From the NCBI GenBank assembly GCA_039812685.1, contig JBDIBB010000108.1:1-13052 (forward strand): a stretch of 13,052 nucleotides of DNA. Reading direction: 5' to 3'. Positions within the stretch are counted from its first letter, which is position 1. Each line of letters starts with the position of its first letter. Origin of the DNA: JBDIBB01 sp039812685 (GTDB lineage: Bacteria; Acidobacteriota; Vicinamibacteria; Vicinamibacterales; JAFNAJ01). Positions 1 through 7,028 of the stretch are shown here, piece by piece. The position numbers and the translations under genes are program-made. The notes beneath the pieces are model-generated. The model was not told the DNA's origin. It was given only the letters and a program-made list of their open reading frames with translations, and made no database searches.

Positions 1-1
1 G

Positions 2-913
2 CCGCGGGCGCAGCTGCTGGCGCCCGGCTCACGCGTCGTCTTCATCGCCGTGGCGACCCGGCTGCCGCTGGCGCGGGCGACGGATCTTGTGCGGCGGCTG
101 GTGCAGTCGCGCGTCGCGGTGGAGTTCACCGAAGACGGCGTCGATGTCTACCTGCTGCTCGACATCGTCAACAGCCAGCCGACGGCGGTGGCGACCGAGC
201 CGCTCGTGTTCACGCCGCCCGATGGCGCCACCTCGCTCACCGTGCTGGAGGGGTCGTCGCCGCGGGCCACGGCCGAGGCCCGGCGGTTCGTGGTGGCCGG
301 TCCGTTCGCGCCGGGTACGACGAAGGCGCAGATCGCCTACCGGCTGCACGTGTCCTCGGGCGATCTCTCGTTCGCCCAGCGCCTGCCGGCCGACCTGATC
401 ACCACGAACCTGCTCGTGCGCAAGGTGGGTGCGATGCAGTTCCGGTCGCCCCAGGCGGGCGCGCAGCGCGAGGTGACCATGCAGGACGGCAGTCCGTACT
501 TCATGGCCACGGGGCAACGGCTGCCGGCGGGCACCCCGCTGGTCGTGGAGCTGAGCGGCGTGCCGCACCACGGCCGCGCGCCGCGTTACATCGCCCTGGG
601 CCTGGTGGTCTTCATCGCCGGTCTCGGCGTGTGGTGGGCGGCCAATGGCCCCGACCAGCGCCTGTCGGCCGGACGCCGCAAGCTCGAGGATCAGCGCGAG
701 ACGCTGCTGGGCCGCCTGGTCGACATCGACCGGCAGCGTGCAAGCGATGCCGGGCACGATGCGGCCCGGCTCGCCCATCGGCGGGGGGAGTTGATGGCGC
801 AGCTCGAGCGCGTCTACGCGCAACTGGACCGCGACGGCAGCGCGCCGCTGTTCACGTCGTCGGGATCCGGGACCGGAAGGGCCGGAGCGGGGGCCCCGGC
901 CGCCACGCGTTGA
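2..913 (+). CDS. 3' part of a membrane-anchored protein of the cytochrome c maturation locus, function unknown (5' end outside window)
   Basis: The reading frame is open from the first bases of the window to a TGA at 911-913, so the N-terminus (and any signal peptide) is missing. A GTG at 50 is a possible internal start, but sequence before it reads as protein too. What is visible is a long beta-rich, probably periplasmic region (about codons 30-190) with phrases such as YLLLDIVN, VLEGSSP and VAGPFAPGT. One transmembrane helix follows at about 587-643 (starting YIALGLVVFIAG), then a charged, probably coiled-coil tail (LEDQRETLLGRLVDIDRQR) and a Gly/Ala-rich end. The topology is therefore a periplasmic domain, one helix, and a cytoplasmic helical tail. 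It ends 13 bases before ccmA and is likely co-transcribed with it. I recall similar proteins, sometimes labelled carboxypeptidase-regulatory-like, beside ccmA in Acidobacteria; the function is not known to me. A role in the Ccm machine is inferred only from position. Confidence 0.75.
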   Translation, partial: PRAQLLAPGSRVVFIAVATRLPLARATDLVRRLVQSRVAVEFTEDGVDVYLLLDIVNSQPTAVATEPLVFTPPDGATSLTVLEGSSPRATAEARRFVVAGPFAPGTTKAQIAYRLHVSSGDLSFAQRLPADLITTNLLVRKVGAMQFRSPQAGAQREVTMQDGSPYFMATGQRLPAGTPLVVELSGVPHHGRAPRYIALGLVVFIAGLGVWWAANGPDQRLSAGRRKLEDQRETLLGRLVDIDRQRASDAGHDAARLAHRRGELMAQLERVYAQLDRDGSAPLFTSSGSGTGRAGAGAPAATR

Positions 914-926
914 CCGGCACGACCCC

Positions 927-1672
<746 letters not shown>

Positions 1673-1676
<4 letters not shown>

Positions 1677-2365
1677 GCGCCTGGATCGGCGGCTTCCTCC
1701 GCGTCGCGTGGCTCGTGATGCGCAAGGACCTCACGGTGGAGATGCGCAGCCGCGAGATCCTCTACACCACCGCCTTCTTCGCGGCGTCGTGCATCCTGGT
1801 GTTCGCCTTCGGCTTCGTGAAGCAGGGGCGGCCCGTCGACGACGTGTCGGCCGGCATCCTGTGGATCGCGATCGCGTTCGCCGGCACGCTGGCGCTGGGC
1901 CGCACCTTCGAGCGGGAGCGCACCAACGAGACGCTGCAGGCGCTGATGCTGGCCCCCTGCGACAGGCCGGCGGTCTACGCCGGGAAGCTGCTGGGCATCC
2001 TGCTGCTGCTGCTCTTCGTCGAAGTGCTCATCGTCCCGATGGTGGCGCTGATGTTCCAGGCCGACCTGTTCCGGTCGCCGCTGCTGCTGGTGGCGCTGCT
2101 CGCGGCCGGGACGCTGGGCTTCGCGGCGGTCGGGACGCTGTTTGCCGCGATGCTGGTCCGGGCGCGCAGCCGGGACGTCCTGCTGCCCGTCCTGTTGTAT
2201 CCAATCACGATTCCGGTGATCATCGCTGGAGTCCGCGGCACGGCGGCCATCATGCAGGAGGGCGGCGAGCCGCTCGCGCGCGCGTGGGTGGCGATGCTGG
2301 TGTTCTTCGACGTGGTGTTCGTCACGCTGTCGCTCTGGACCTTCGAAGCGGTGATGACGGAGTAA
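1673..2365 (+). CDS. ccmB: Heme exporter membrane protein CcmB
   Basis: Integral membrane subunit that pairs with CcmA in the Ccm ABC complex. The 230-residue product matches the family's usual length (about 220) and shows about six hydrophobic segments: around residues 29-47, 60-75, 103-125, 135-160, 167-184 and 203-225. The N-terminal phrase VMRKDLTVEMRSREIL and the cytoplasmic loop with FERERTNETLQALMLAP are typical of CcmB: this short charged loop between helices is where the ATPase docks in ABC-2-type exporters. Its GTG start overlaps the ccmA stop (GTGA at 1673-1676), which implies translational coupling. Sixty-three bases separate it from ccmC. Confidence 0.92.
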
Positions 2366-2428
2366 CGGGCGGGGCAGGCGGGAGGCCGCCGCCCGACGGC
2401 CCGTTCGACGAGGGATGAGACGCTTGCG

Positions 2429-3094
2429 ATGCCGATGCTGAACCGGCTCTTCCTGCCGACGCTGGGACTGGCGCTCGTGATGTTCGCGGCGGCGCCGGCC
2501 CTGATCGTCAACGCCCCGTACGAGACCACGATGGGGCTCGTGCAGAAGATCTTCTACTTCCACGTGCCGGCGGCGATGACGATGTTCGCCTCGGCGTTCG
2601 TCTGCGGGCTGGCCAGCATGCGCTACCTGTTCGGACGGCGCGCGACGGCCGACCGCGTGGCGCTGGCCGCGGCCGAACTGGTGGTGCTGTTCGGGATCAT
2701 CGTGCTGGTCACCGGACCCATCTGGGCACGGAAGGCGTGGGGTGTCTGGTGGCAGTGGGAAGCGCGGCTCACCTCCACGCTGGTGATGTGGATGATCTTC
2801 GTCGCCTACCTGCTGCTGCGGCGCTATGGCGGGCCTGGCAGCGACCGTCTGGGCGCGGGGCTGGCGGTGTTCGGCATGGCCAACGTGCCGTTCGTCTACG
2901 TGTCGGTGAACTGGTGGCGGACGCTGCACCCGAAGACATCGGTGGTGATGACGCTGGATCCCGGCATGCGGCCGGCGTTCTGGTGGTCGGTGGCGGCGTT
3001 CGTGCTGCTGTACGTGGCGCTGCTGACCGTGCGCACGCGCCTCGCAGAGCAGCGCACGCGGCTCGAAGGTATCCACCTCGCGCTCGACGACTGA
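2429..3094 (+). CDS. ccmC: Heme-handling protein CcmC (cytochrome c assembly protein)
   Basis: Inner-membrane heme-handling protein that loads heme onto the chaperone CcmE in system I cytochrome c biogenesis. The 221-residue product has about six membrane helices. It carries the family's tryptophan-rich periplasmic WWD-type motif at 104-116 (WGVWWQWEARLTS, with Glu where many members have Asp). Both flanking heme-ligand histidines are present: H45 in FYFHVPAA and H167 in RTLHPKTS, corresponding to H60 and H184 of the E. coli protein. The ATG at 2429 gives a normal N-terminus. A GAGGG at 2410-2414 is farther away (14 bases) than ideal, so initiation may rely on transcription and translation coupled to ccmB. 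The C-terminus is charged and cytoplasmic. Confidence 0.94.
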   Translation: MPMLNRLFLPTLGLALVMFAAAPALIVNAPYETTMGLVQKIFYFHVPAAMTMFASAFVCGLASMRYLFGRRATADRVALAAAELVVLFGIIVLVTGPIWARKAWGVWWQWEARLTSTLVMWMIFVAYLLLRRYGGPGSDRLGAGLAVFGMANVPFVYVSVNWWRTLHPKTSVVMTLDPGMRPAFWWSVAAFVLLYVALLTVRTRLAEQRTRLEGIHLALDD

Positions 3095-3191
3095 CCTCGG
3101 GAGCGCGCGTGTCGAGGCGGGTGCGGCACATGAAGGTCCGGCTCCGGCCGGAGGGATCGGCTTGACCGGACCGATCGGATCGGAAACGAGG

Positions 3192-3509
3192 ATGAAGACA
3201 CCTACGCTGATTCTTGCGGTAGCGATGCTGCTGATCGGGCTGGCCGTGGGGCCGGCGCCCGCCGCGGCGCTCCAGCAGCCAGCTGTCACCGCCGCGGACC
3301 AGGCCGGAGGAGATGGCTACGAACCCGTGTCGTCGTTGCCGCCGGCGCAGCAGGAGACGCTGCCGGCCGCGCCGATGGTGATGGCGGCCTACGCGTTCGT
3401 GTGGCTGATGGTGTTCGGTTACCTGTGGACCATCTGGCGCCGGCTGGGCGCCGTCGAGCGTGAACTGGCGGGCGTCGCGCGGCGCGTCGACGACCTGCAG
3501 AGGCGATAG
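3192..3509 (+). CDS. ccmD: CcmD-family protein with signal peptide and periplasmic linker
   Basis: CcmD is a small membrane protein that stabilises the CcmABC/CcmE complex. This version is long: about 105 residues from ATG 3192. The first ~26 residues look like a signal peptide (hydrophobic core LILAVAMLLIGLAV, cleavage near PAAA). A Gln/Ala/Pro-rich linker follows, then a helix at about 64-82 (YAFVWLMVFGYLWTIW) and a basic, helical tail (RRLGAVERELAGVARRVDD) typical of the CcmD family. The start is uncertain. The ATG has GAGG directly against it, whereas an in-frame TTG at 3162 has a well-placed GGAGGG (3150-3155, six-base gap) and would add ten residues. That TTG also overlaps the stop of an 11-codon mini-ORF (3130-3165). 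Position after ccmC and the helix-plus-basic-tail pattern support the call. Confidence 0.78.
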   Translation: MKTPTLILAVAMLLIGLAVGPAPAAALQQPAVTAADQAGGDGYEPVSSLPPAQQETLPAAPMVMAAYAFVWLMVFGYLWTIWRRLGAVERELAGVARRVDDLQRR

Positions 3510-3514
3510 AACCA

Positions 3515-3682
3515 ATGGGCGAGATGACCGCCGGGCACTTCATCTACGTGCCCGCCGCCATCATGGTGGGCGTGGTGATTGGCTGGATCCTGGGGTCGCG
3601 CGCGGCGGCCGATGCCTACGCGGCCGACCTCAAGCGGCGCGAGGAGCGCGCGCGCCGGGACGCGGCGCGCCAGGAAGGGTAG
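3515..3682 (+). CDS. Small single-pass membrane protein (55 aa) ending the ccm operon
   Basis: This short frame starts with ATG at 3515, five bases after the ccmD-like stop, and ends with TAG at 3680-3682. The product begins MGEMTAGHFIYVPAAIMVGV, so it has one hydrophobic helix at about residues 9-27. A glycine-serine turn follows, then a strongly charged Arg/Glu/Ala helix at 33-55 (ADLKRREERARRDAARQ). A weak AGAGG lies at 3499-3503, 11 bases before the start, and a second in-frame ATG at 3524 is possible. Codon use (third-position G/C) agrees with a real gene. I recall similar tiny proteins after ccmD in Acidobacteria but know no function. It may be a second CcmD-like scaffold; that is inference from topology and position. 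Confidence 0.65.
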   Translation: MGEMTAGHFIYVPAAIMVGVVIGWILGSRAAADAYAADLKRREERARRDAARQEG

Positions 3683-3683
3683 A

Positions 3684-3699
3684 GGCGCCCGAGGGCGCC
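3684..3699. terminator. GC hairpin in the convergent gap between the ccm operon and the aro operon
   Basis: GGCGCC (3684-3689), loop CGAG (3690-3693) and GGCGCC (3694-3699) form a perfect six-pair stem with a tetraloop. It fills most of the 26-base gap between two convergent stop codons (3682 and 3711). There is no T-tract on either side, so it is not a textbook intrinsic terminator. Position and symmetry suggest a bidirectional transcription stop or 3'-end protecting structure. Confidence 0.4.
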
Positions 3700-3708
3700 C
3701 GCCGCCGG

Positions 3709-4449
3709 CTACCTGCCGATGGCGAGCCGGTGGGCGAGCGCTTCCGGCAGGCCCGCCGCGAGGATGTCTGCCTGCGCGCCGGCGATGTCGTAGCCCACCC
3801 GGTGCAGCCGGACCACGCCGGCCTCCGAGTCGTAGACCGCGTATCCCGCGCGCGGATCGCCGTCGCGCGGCTGACCCACCGACCCCGGGTTGATCAGGTA
3901 GCGGAGCCCGGGCTCCAGCACCACCTCCGTCGTCGCATCGGCCTCGGGAAGGATCATGCCGAGGGATCCGGCCGACAGCCGGTAGCCCACCTGCACGTGG
4001 GTGTGGCCGAAGAAGCAGAGCGGCGCGCGCGCAGCGCGCAGCGCCTCTTCCGCCGTCGCGGGCTCGAAGATGTACTCGTCCTCGTCGCCGGGCGAGCCGT
4101 GGCAGAGCTCCATCTGGTCGACGACCACCGGTCCGCGCGGCAGCGAGGCGAGCCAGTCGCGATGGGCTGGCGTCAGATGGGCCAGCGTCCACATGGCGGC
4201 GTAGCGGGCGGCGGCGTTGAAGGTGTCGGGCGGCTCCACGCCGGCGGCCACCTTGTCGTGGTTGCCTCGAATCAGCGCGTCGGGCGCCAGCGCGATCACG
4301 CGTTCGATCACGCCGTTCGGATTCGCGCCGTACCCGACGACGTCGCCGAGCAGCAGCACGCGATCGACGTCGCGGCGGGTGACGGCGGCCAGTACCGCGT
4401 CGAGCGCCTGCAGGTTGGCGTGGATGTCCGAGAGGACGAGGTAGCGCAT
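3709..4449 (-). CDS. Calcineurin-like metallophosphoesterase (YfcE/MJ0936-type)
   Basis: Predicted cytoplasmic dimetal phosphodiesterase/phosphatase of 246 residues; the substrate is not known. All family metal motifs are visible: SDIH (D8, H10), GDVVGYG (D36), GNHD (62-65), the histidine of ELCHGSP (H117) and GHTH (148-151). LINPGSVGQPRDGD near the C-terminus is also typical of the YfcE/diadenosine-tetraphosphatase-like branch. The ATG at 4449 places the first metal ligand at residue 8, as expected. The gene follows aroK with only five bases between them, so it is very likely translated from the aroA-aroK message. A link to the shikimate pathway is not implied by its chemistry and may be simple operon sharing. 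Confidence 0.88.
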   Translation of the reverse strand: MRYLVLSDIHANLQALDAVLAAVTRRDVDRVLLLGDVVGYGANPNGVIERVIALAPDALIRGNHDKVAAGVEPPDTFNAAARYAAMWTLAHLTPAHRDWLASLPRGPVVVDQMELCHGSPGDEDEYIFEPATAEEALRAARAPLCFFGHTHVQVGYRLSAGSLGMILPEADATTEVVLEPGLRYLINPGSVGQPRDGDPRAGYAVYDSEAGVVRLHRVGYDIAGAQADILAAGLPEALAHRLAIGR

Positions 4450-4454
4450 GGGAC

Positions 4455-4958
4455 TCACCAGCCGAGGCGATCGAGCAGCCGTTCGACGAGGTCGCCTGGC
4501 TGACCCTGGGTGCCGTCGAGGCGGATGTGCGCACTGCGATAGGCGGCGCACCGCGCGAGGTAGAGCGCCTCGAACGCGGCGCGATCGGCGGCCAGCGGAC
4601 GCCGGCCGTCCGACGGGATCCGTTCGAGGATGACCGGCAGCGGCACGTCGATCCAGACGACCGTGCCGTCGGCCAGCAGCGTGGCGCGGCTGTCGGGATC
4701 CACGAAGGTCCCGCCGCCGGTGGCCACCACGAGATGGCGCTCGGCGACGAGCGCGCGCACCGCCTCGCGCTCGATCGCGCGGAAATACCGTTCGCCCCGC
4801 TCGCGGAAGATGTCGGCGATCGTGCGCCGCTCGCGCTGCTCGATCCACTCGTCGACGTCCACCGGCTTCCAGCCGATCCGGGCCGCCAGCGCGCGGGCGA
4901 GCGTCGTCTTGCCGGCGCCCATGAAGCCCACGAGATAGAGCTTATCGGCCTTCGGCAC
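4455..4958 (-). CDS. aroK: Shikimate kinase
   Basis: Phosphorylates shikimate with ATP to shikimate 3-phosphate, the substrate of the upstream-encoded AroA. With the GTG start at 4958 the protein has 167 residues, the usual size. Visible motifs: Walker A GFMGAGKT (11-18), shikimate-binding D36 in DVDEWIE, the FRERGERYFR element with R60 (equivalent to Arg58), the GGG loop (81-83), the lid arginine in RRPL (119-122), and R136/Y140 near the C-terminus. The start codon lies inside the end of aroA, a 17-base overlap that predicts translational coupling. Longer in-frame starts upstream would add about 45 residues of low-complexity sequence read from inside aroA and are unlikely. Confidence 0.92.
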   Translation of the reverse strand: MPKADKLYLVGFMGAGKTTLARALAARIGWKPVDVDEWIEQRERRTIADIFRERGERYFRAIEREAVRALVAERHLVVATGGGTFVDPDSRATLLADGTVVWIDVPLPVILERIPSDGRRPLAADRAAFEALYLARCAAYRSAHIRLDGTQGQPGDLVERLLDRLGW

Positions 4959-6264
4959 GGATGGTTCCGAGGATCTCGAAGAAGCCTGGATACGAGACGT
5001 CCACGGCGTCGGCGCCGTGGATGACCGATGGCGCGGTGGCGCCGAGCGCGGCGATGGCAAACGCCATGGCGAGGCGGTGATCGCCGCAGGCATCGGCCTG
5101 GCCGCCCGTCAGGCGTCGCGTGGCGCGCACGTCGAAGCCGTCGGGCCATTCGTCGGCGTCGGCGCCCAGCGCGCGCAGGCCGGCGACCAGGGCGCTGATG
5201 CGATCGCTTTCCTTCGCGCGCAGTTCGGCCGCGCCGCGCACGCGGATGCGGCCGCCGAAGGTGGCGAGCGCGGCGAGCGCGGGCAGTTCGTCGATCAGAC
5301 CCGGCACCTCGTCGGGTGCGATCTCCACGTCGCCCAGCGTCGCGTGGCTGACGCGGATGGTGCCGAGCGGTTCCGCCGCCTCGCCGCCGTCGCCTGCCGG
5401 ATCGCGTGTCGAACGCACCTCCGCGCCCGCGCGCGCCAGGATGTCGAGGAACGCGATGCGCGACGGGTTGAGGCCGACCCCGGCCATCTCGATCGACGAC
5501 CCCGGCACGCCCGCGGCCGCCACGGCCCAGAAGGCGGCCGAGGAGGCGTCGCCGGGCACCAGGAGGCTGCGGGCGGTGAGGGTGGCGCCGCCCTGTACGG
5601 TGATGGCGCGGCCCTCCACGCGCGGCGGCGCCCCGAAGGCGGCCAGCGCCCGCTCGGTGTGGTCGCGCGTGGCGGCGGGCTCCACCACCGTGGTGGTGCC
5701 GCTCGCGTGCAGACCGGCCAGCAGGACGGCGCTCTTCACCTGCGCGCTGGCGACCTCCGGGTGGAACTCGATGCCCCGGAGGGGGCCGCCGTGGATGCGC
5801 AGCGGCGGACACCCGTCGTGATGATCCACTCTGGCGCCCATCCGCTCCAGCGGCACCACGACGCGCCGCATGGGGCGCCGGCAGAGCGAGGCATCGCCCG
5901 TGATCTCGCTCGCGAAAGGATGCCCGGCCAGCACTCCGGCAAGCATCCGCATGGTGGAGCCCGAGTTGCTGGCGTCCAGCGTGCAGGCGGGCGGGCGCAG
6001 GCCGCCCAGGCCCAGCCCGTCGAGTTCCACGCGCGCGCCGTCGCGGCTGATGGCGACGCCCAGCGCGGCCAGGCACGCGAGCGTGGTGGCGCAGTCACTG
6101 CCCGGCGCGTAATTGTCGAGTCGGGTGCGGCCGTGGGCCAGTCCGCCGAGCAGCGCGTAGCGATGAGAAACGGACTTGTCGCCGGGAACGACGACGCGGC
6201 CGCTGATGCGCACCGCCGGTTCGACGCGGCGCGATTGCGACGAGATCGATGACACGGCCCGCAC
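4942..6264 (-). CDS. aroA: 3-phosphoshikimate 1-carboxyvinyltransferase (EPSP synthase)
   Basis: Transfers the enolpyruvyl group of PEP to shikimate 3-phosphate, the sixth step of the shikimate pathway. The 440-residue length fits the family. Motifs: PGDKSVSHR (27-35), NSGSTMR (100-106), LCRRPMRR (127-134), SAQVKS (173-178), IDELP with the catalytic Asp/Glu (D325/E326), ELRAKESDR (347-355) and GDHRLAM (395-401). PGDKSxSHR, RPM and SAQVKS are more like the class II enzymes than the E. coli type (PGSKSxSNR). The glycine of the PEP/glyphosate loop (G102) is retained. Two GTG starts are possible, 6264 and 6255. The nearby -10-like box at 6268-6263 would favour 6255. It opens the aroA-aroK-metallophosphoesterase operon. 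Confidence 0.95.
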   Translation of the reverse strand: MRAVSSISSQSRRVEPAVRISGRVVVPGDKSVSHRYALLGGLAHGRTRLDNYAPGSDCATTLACLAALGVAISRDGARVELDGLGLGGLRPPACTLDASNSGSTMRMLAGVLAGHPFASEITGDASLCRRPMRRVVVPLERMGARVDHHDGCPPLRIHGGPLRGIEFHPEVASAQVKSAVLLAGLHASGTTTVVEPAATRDHTERALAAFGAPPRVEGRAITVQGGATLTARSLLVPGDASSAAFWAVAAAGVPGSSIEMAGVGLNPSRIAFLDILARAGAEVRSTRDPAGDGGEAAEPLGTIRVSHATLGDVEIAPDEVPGLIDELPALAALATFGGRIRVRGAAELRAKESDRISALVAGLRALGADADEWPDGFDVRATRRLTGGQADACGDHRLAMAFAIAALGATAPSVIHGADAVDVSYPGFFEILGTIRAEGR

Positions 6265-6268
6265 TATA
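6263..6268 (-). promoter_or_regulatory. -10-like TATAGT box abutting aroA
   Basis: On the minus strand, TATAGT sits at 6268-6263 inside GGTATAGTGC, a rare AT-rich island in GC-rich surroundings. No good -35 is visible 16-18 bases upstream. If used, transcription would begin close to the GTG at 6255, seven bases below the box, giving a leaderless aroA message and excluding the GTG at 6264. Confidence 0.35.
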
Positions 6269-6338
6269 CCATCCGCTCGCGGGACCCGATCTCGACCGCA
6301 CGTCCCACGCGTCGTGCGTTGTCGCGCGCGTCGCTGCC

Positions 6339-6367
6339 TTGACGCTGTCGGGAGGCTGTGTTACTAA
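6339..6367 (+). promoter_or_regulatory. Sigma-70-type promoter for the anti-sigma-type gene
   Basis: TTGACG (6339-6344, five of six to the -35 consensus) is followed by a 17-base spacer and TACTAA (6362-6367, three of six to the -10 consensus). TGT directly before the latter forms an extended -10 element. Predicted transcription start is near 6374, about 120 bases before the ATG at 6497. The spacing and extended -10 make this the best sigma-70 candidate in the window. Confidence 0.45.
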
Positions 6368-6368
6368 A

Positions 6369-6398
6369 CCCGGGTCTTGCTTCGCTCGGGACCCCGGG
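6369..6398 (+). other. Imperfect hairpin in the leader of the anti-sigma-type gene
   Basis: CCCGGGTC (6369-6376) can pair with GACCCCGGG (6390-6398) with one bulged C, leaving a 13-base loop. It lies just below the predicted promoter, at or near the 5' end of the ~120-base leader. The rest of the leader (6400-6490) is also rich in self-complementary G/C runs. I do not recognise it as a known riboswitch class. Confidence 0.25.
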
Positions 6399-6496
6399 GC
6401 GCGTCGGTCGCCGCGCCGAGGCACCGGGCAACCCGCGCGCTGCCGGCCGACGCCGCCCTCGACGCAACTGGGCGCCGGCGTCATCCACGCACCTCG

Positions 6497-6961
6497 ATGA
6501 CCGAACCCGCCCGTCTCTTCCGGATGAGCATGCGAAGTGTCTTCGACATGCTCGACTTCGTTCAGATCCTCAGCGATCGCATGAGCCAGATGGCCGGCCT
6601 CGACGAGGATGCGGTGCACTGGGTGGGCGTGGCGATCCGCGAGTCGGTGATCAACGCCATCAAGCACGGCAACCGCCAGGACGAGTCGAAGCAGGTCGTC
6701 GTCGAGTTCGCCTTCGTCCCCGCCGACGACCCGCGCGATCTCGTCATCTCGATTCGCGATCAGGGTGAGGGGTTCGAACCCGAGGCGGTCGCCGATCCGC
6801 TGGCGCCCGAGAACCTGCTCAAGTCGAACGGGCGCGGCATCTTCTTCATGCGCAGTTTCATGGACGACGTGCGGTTGTGCCGGTGCCCGGACGGGGGCAT
6901 GGAGGTGCGCATGGTGAAGCACCTGAGCCGGCCGCCGGCCGCCTTCACGGCCCGACCGTAG
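6497..6961 (+). CDS. ATP-binding anti-sigma-factor-type protein (RsbW/SpoIIAB-like HATPase)
   Basis: A 154-residue GHKL-fold protein of the HATPase_c_2 group. In characterised members such as RsbW and SpoIIAB it binds a sigma factor and phosphorylates an anti-anti-sigma (STAS) partner on serine. The N box is RESVINAIKHGN (E49, N53, H57), the G1 box DQGEGF (88-93) and the G2 box NGRGIFFM (111-118), so ATP binding looks intact. There is no membrane segment, and no phosphatase or STAS domain is fused. The ATG at 6497 gives a compact single domain; upstream in-frame starts would add low-complexity sequence. No Shine-Dalgarno is visible. No sigma factor, STAS protein or PP2C phosphatase is encoded nearby, so its partners must lie elsewhere. 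Confidence 0.85.
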   Translation: MTEPARLFRMSMRSVFDMLDFVQILSDRMSQMAGLDEDAVHWVGVAIRESVINAIKHGNRQDESKQVVVEFAFVPADDPRDLVISIRDQGEGFEPEAVADPLAPENLLKSNGRGIFFMRSFMDDVRLCRCPDGGMEVRMVKHLSRPPAAFTARP

Positions 6962-7016
6962 CCGCGCCGGTCGCCAGGCGGGCGGACACTGGCGCCGCGC
7001 GGGCGGCGACTCCGGA

Positions 7017-7022
7017 TACACT
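7017..7022 (+). promoter_or_regulatory. -10-like TACACT box just before the inositol monophosphatase gene
   Basis: TACACT lies within GGATACACTGCCGG. Only six bases separate the box from the ATG at 7029, so a transcript from it would start at or next to the ATG (leaderless). There is no Shine-Dalgarno between them and no clear -35. A closely similar string, GGATACACTGTCGG, recurs before the DedA-family gene at 10422-10435. Confidence 0.35.
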
Positions 7023-7028
7023 GCCGGG

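Noticed and set aside
6400..6496. Possible riboswitch (a GAGGCACCGGGCAACCCG-like stretch recalls pieces of SAH/SAM motifs)
   Set aside because: The conserved core and pairing order of those classes could not be laid out, and the downstream gene has no link to methionine or S-adenosyl metabolism.
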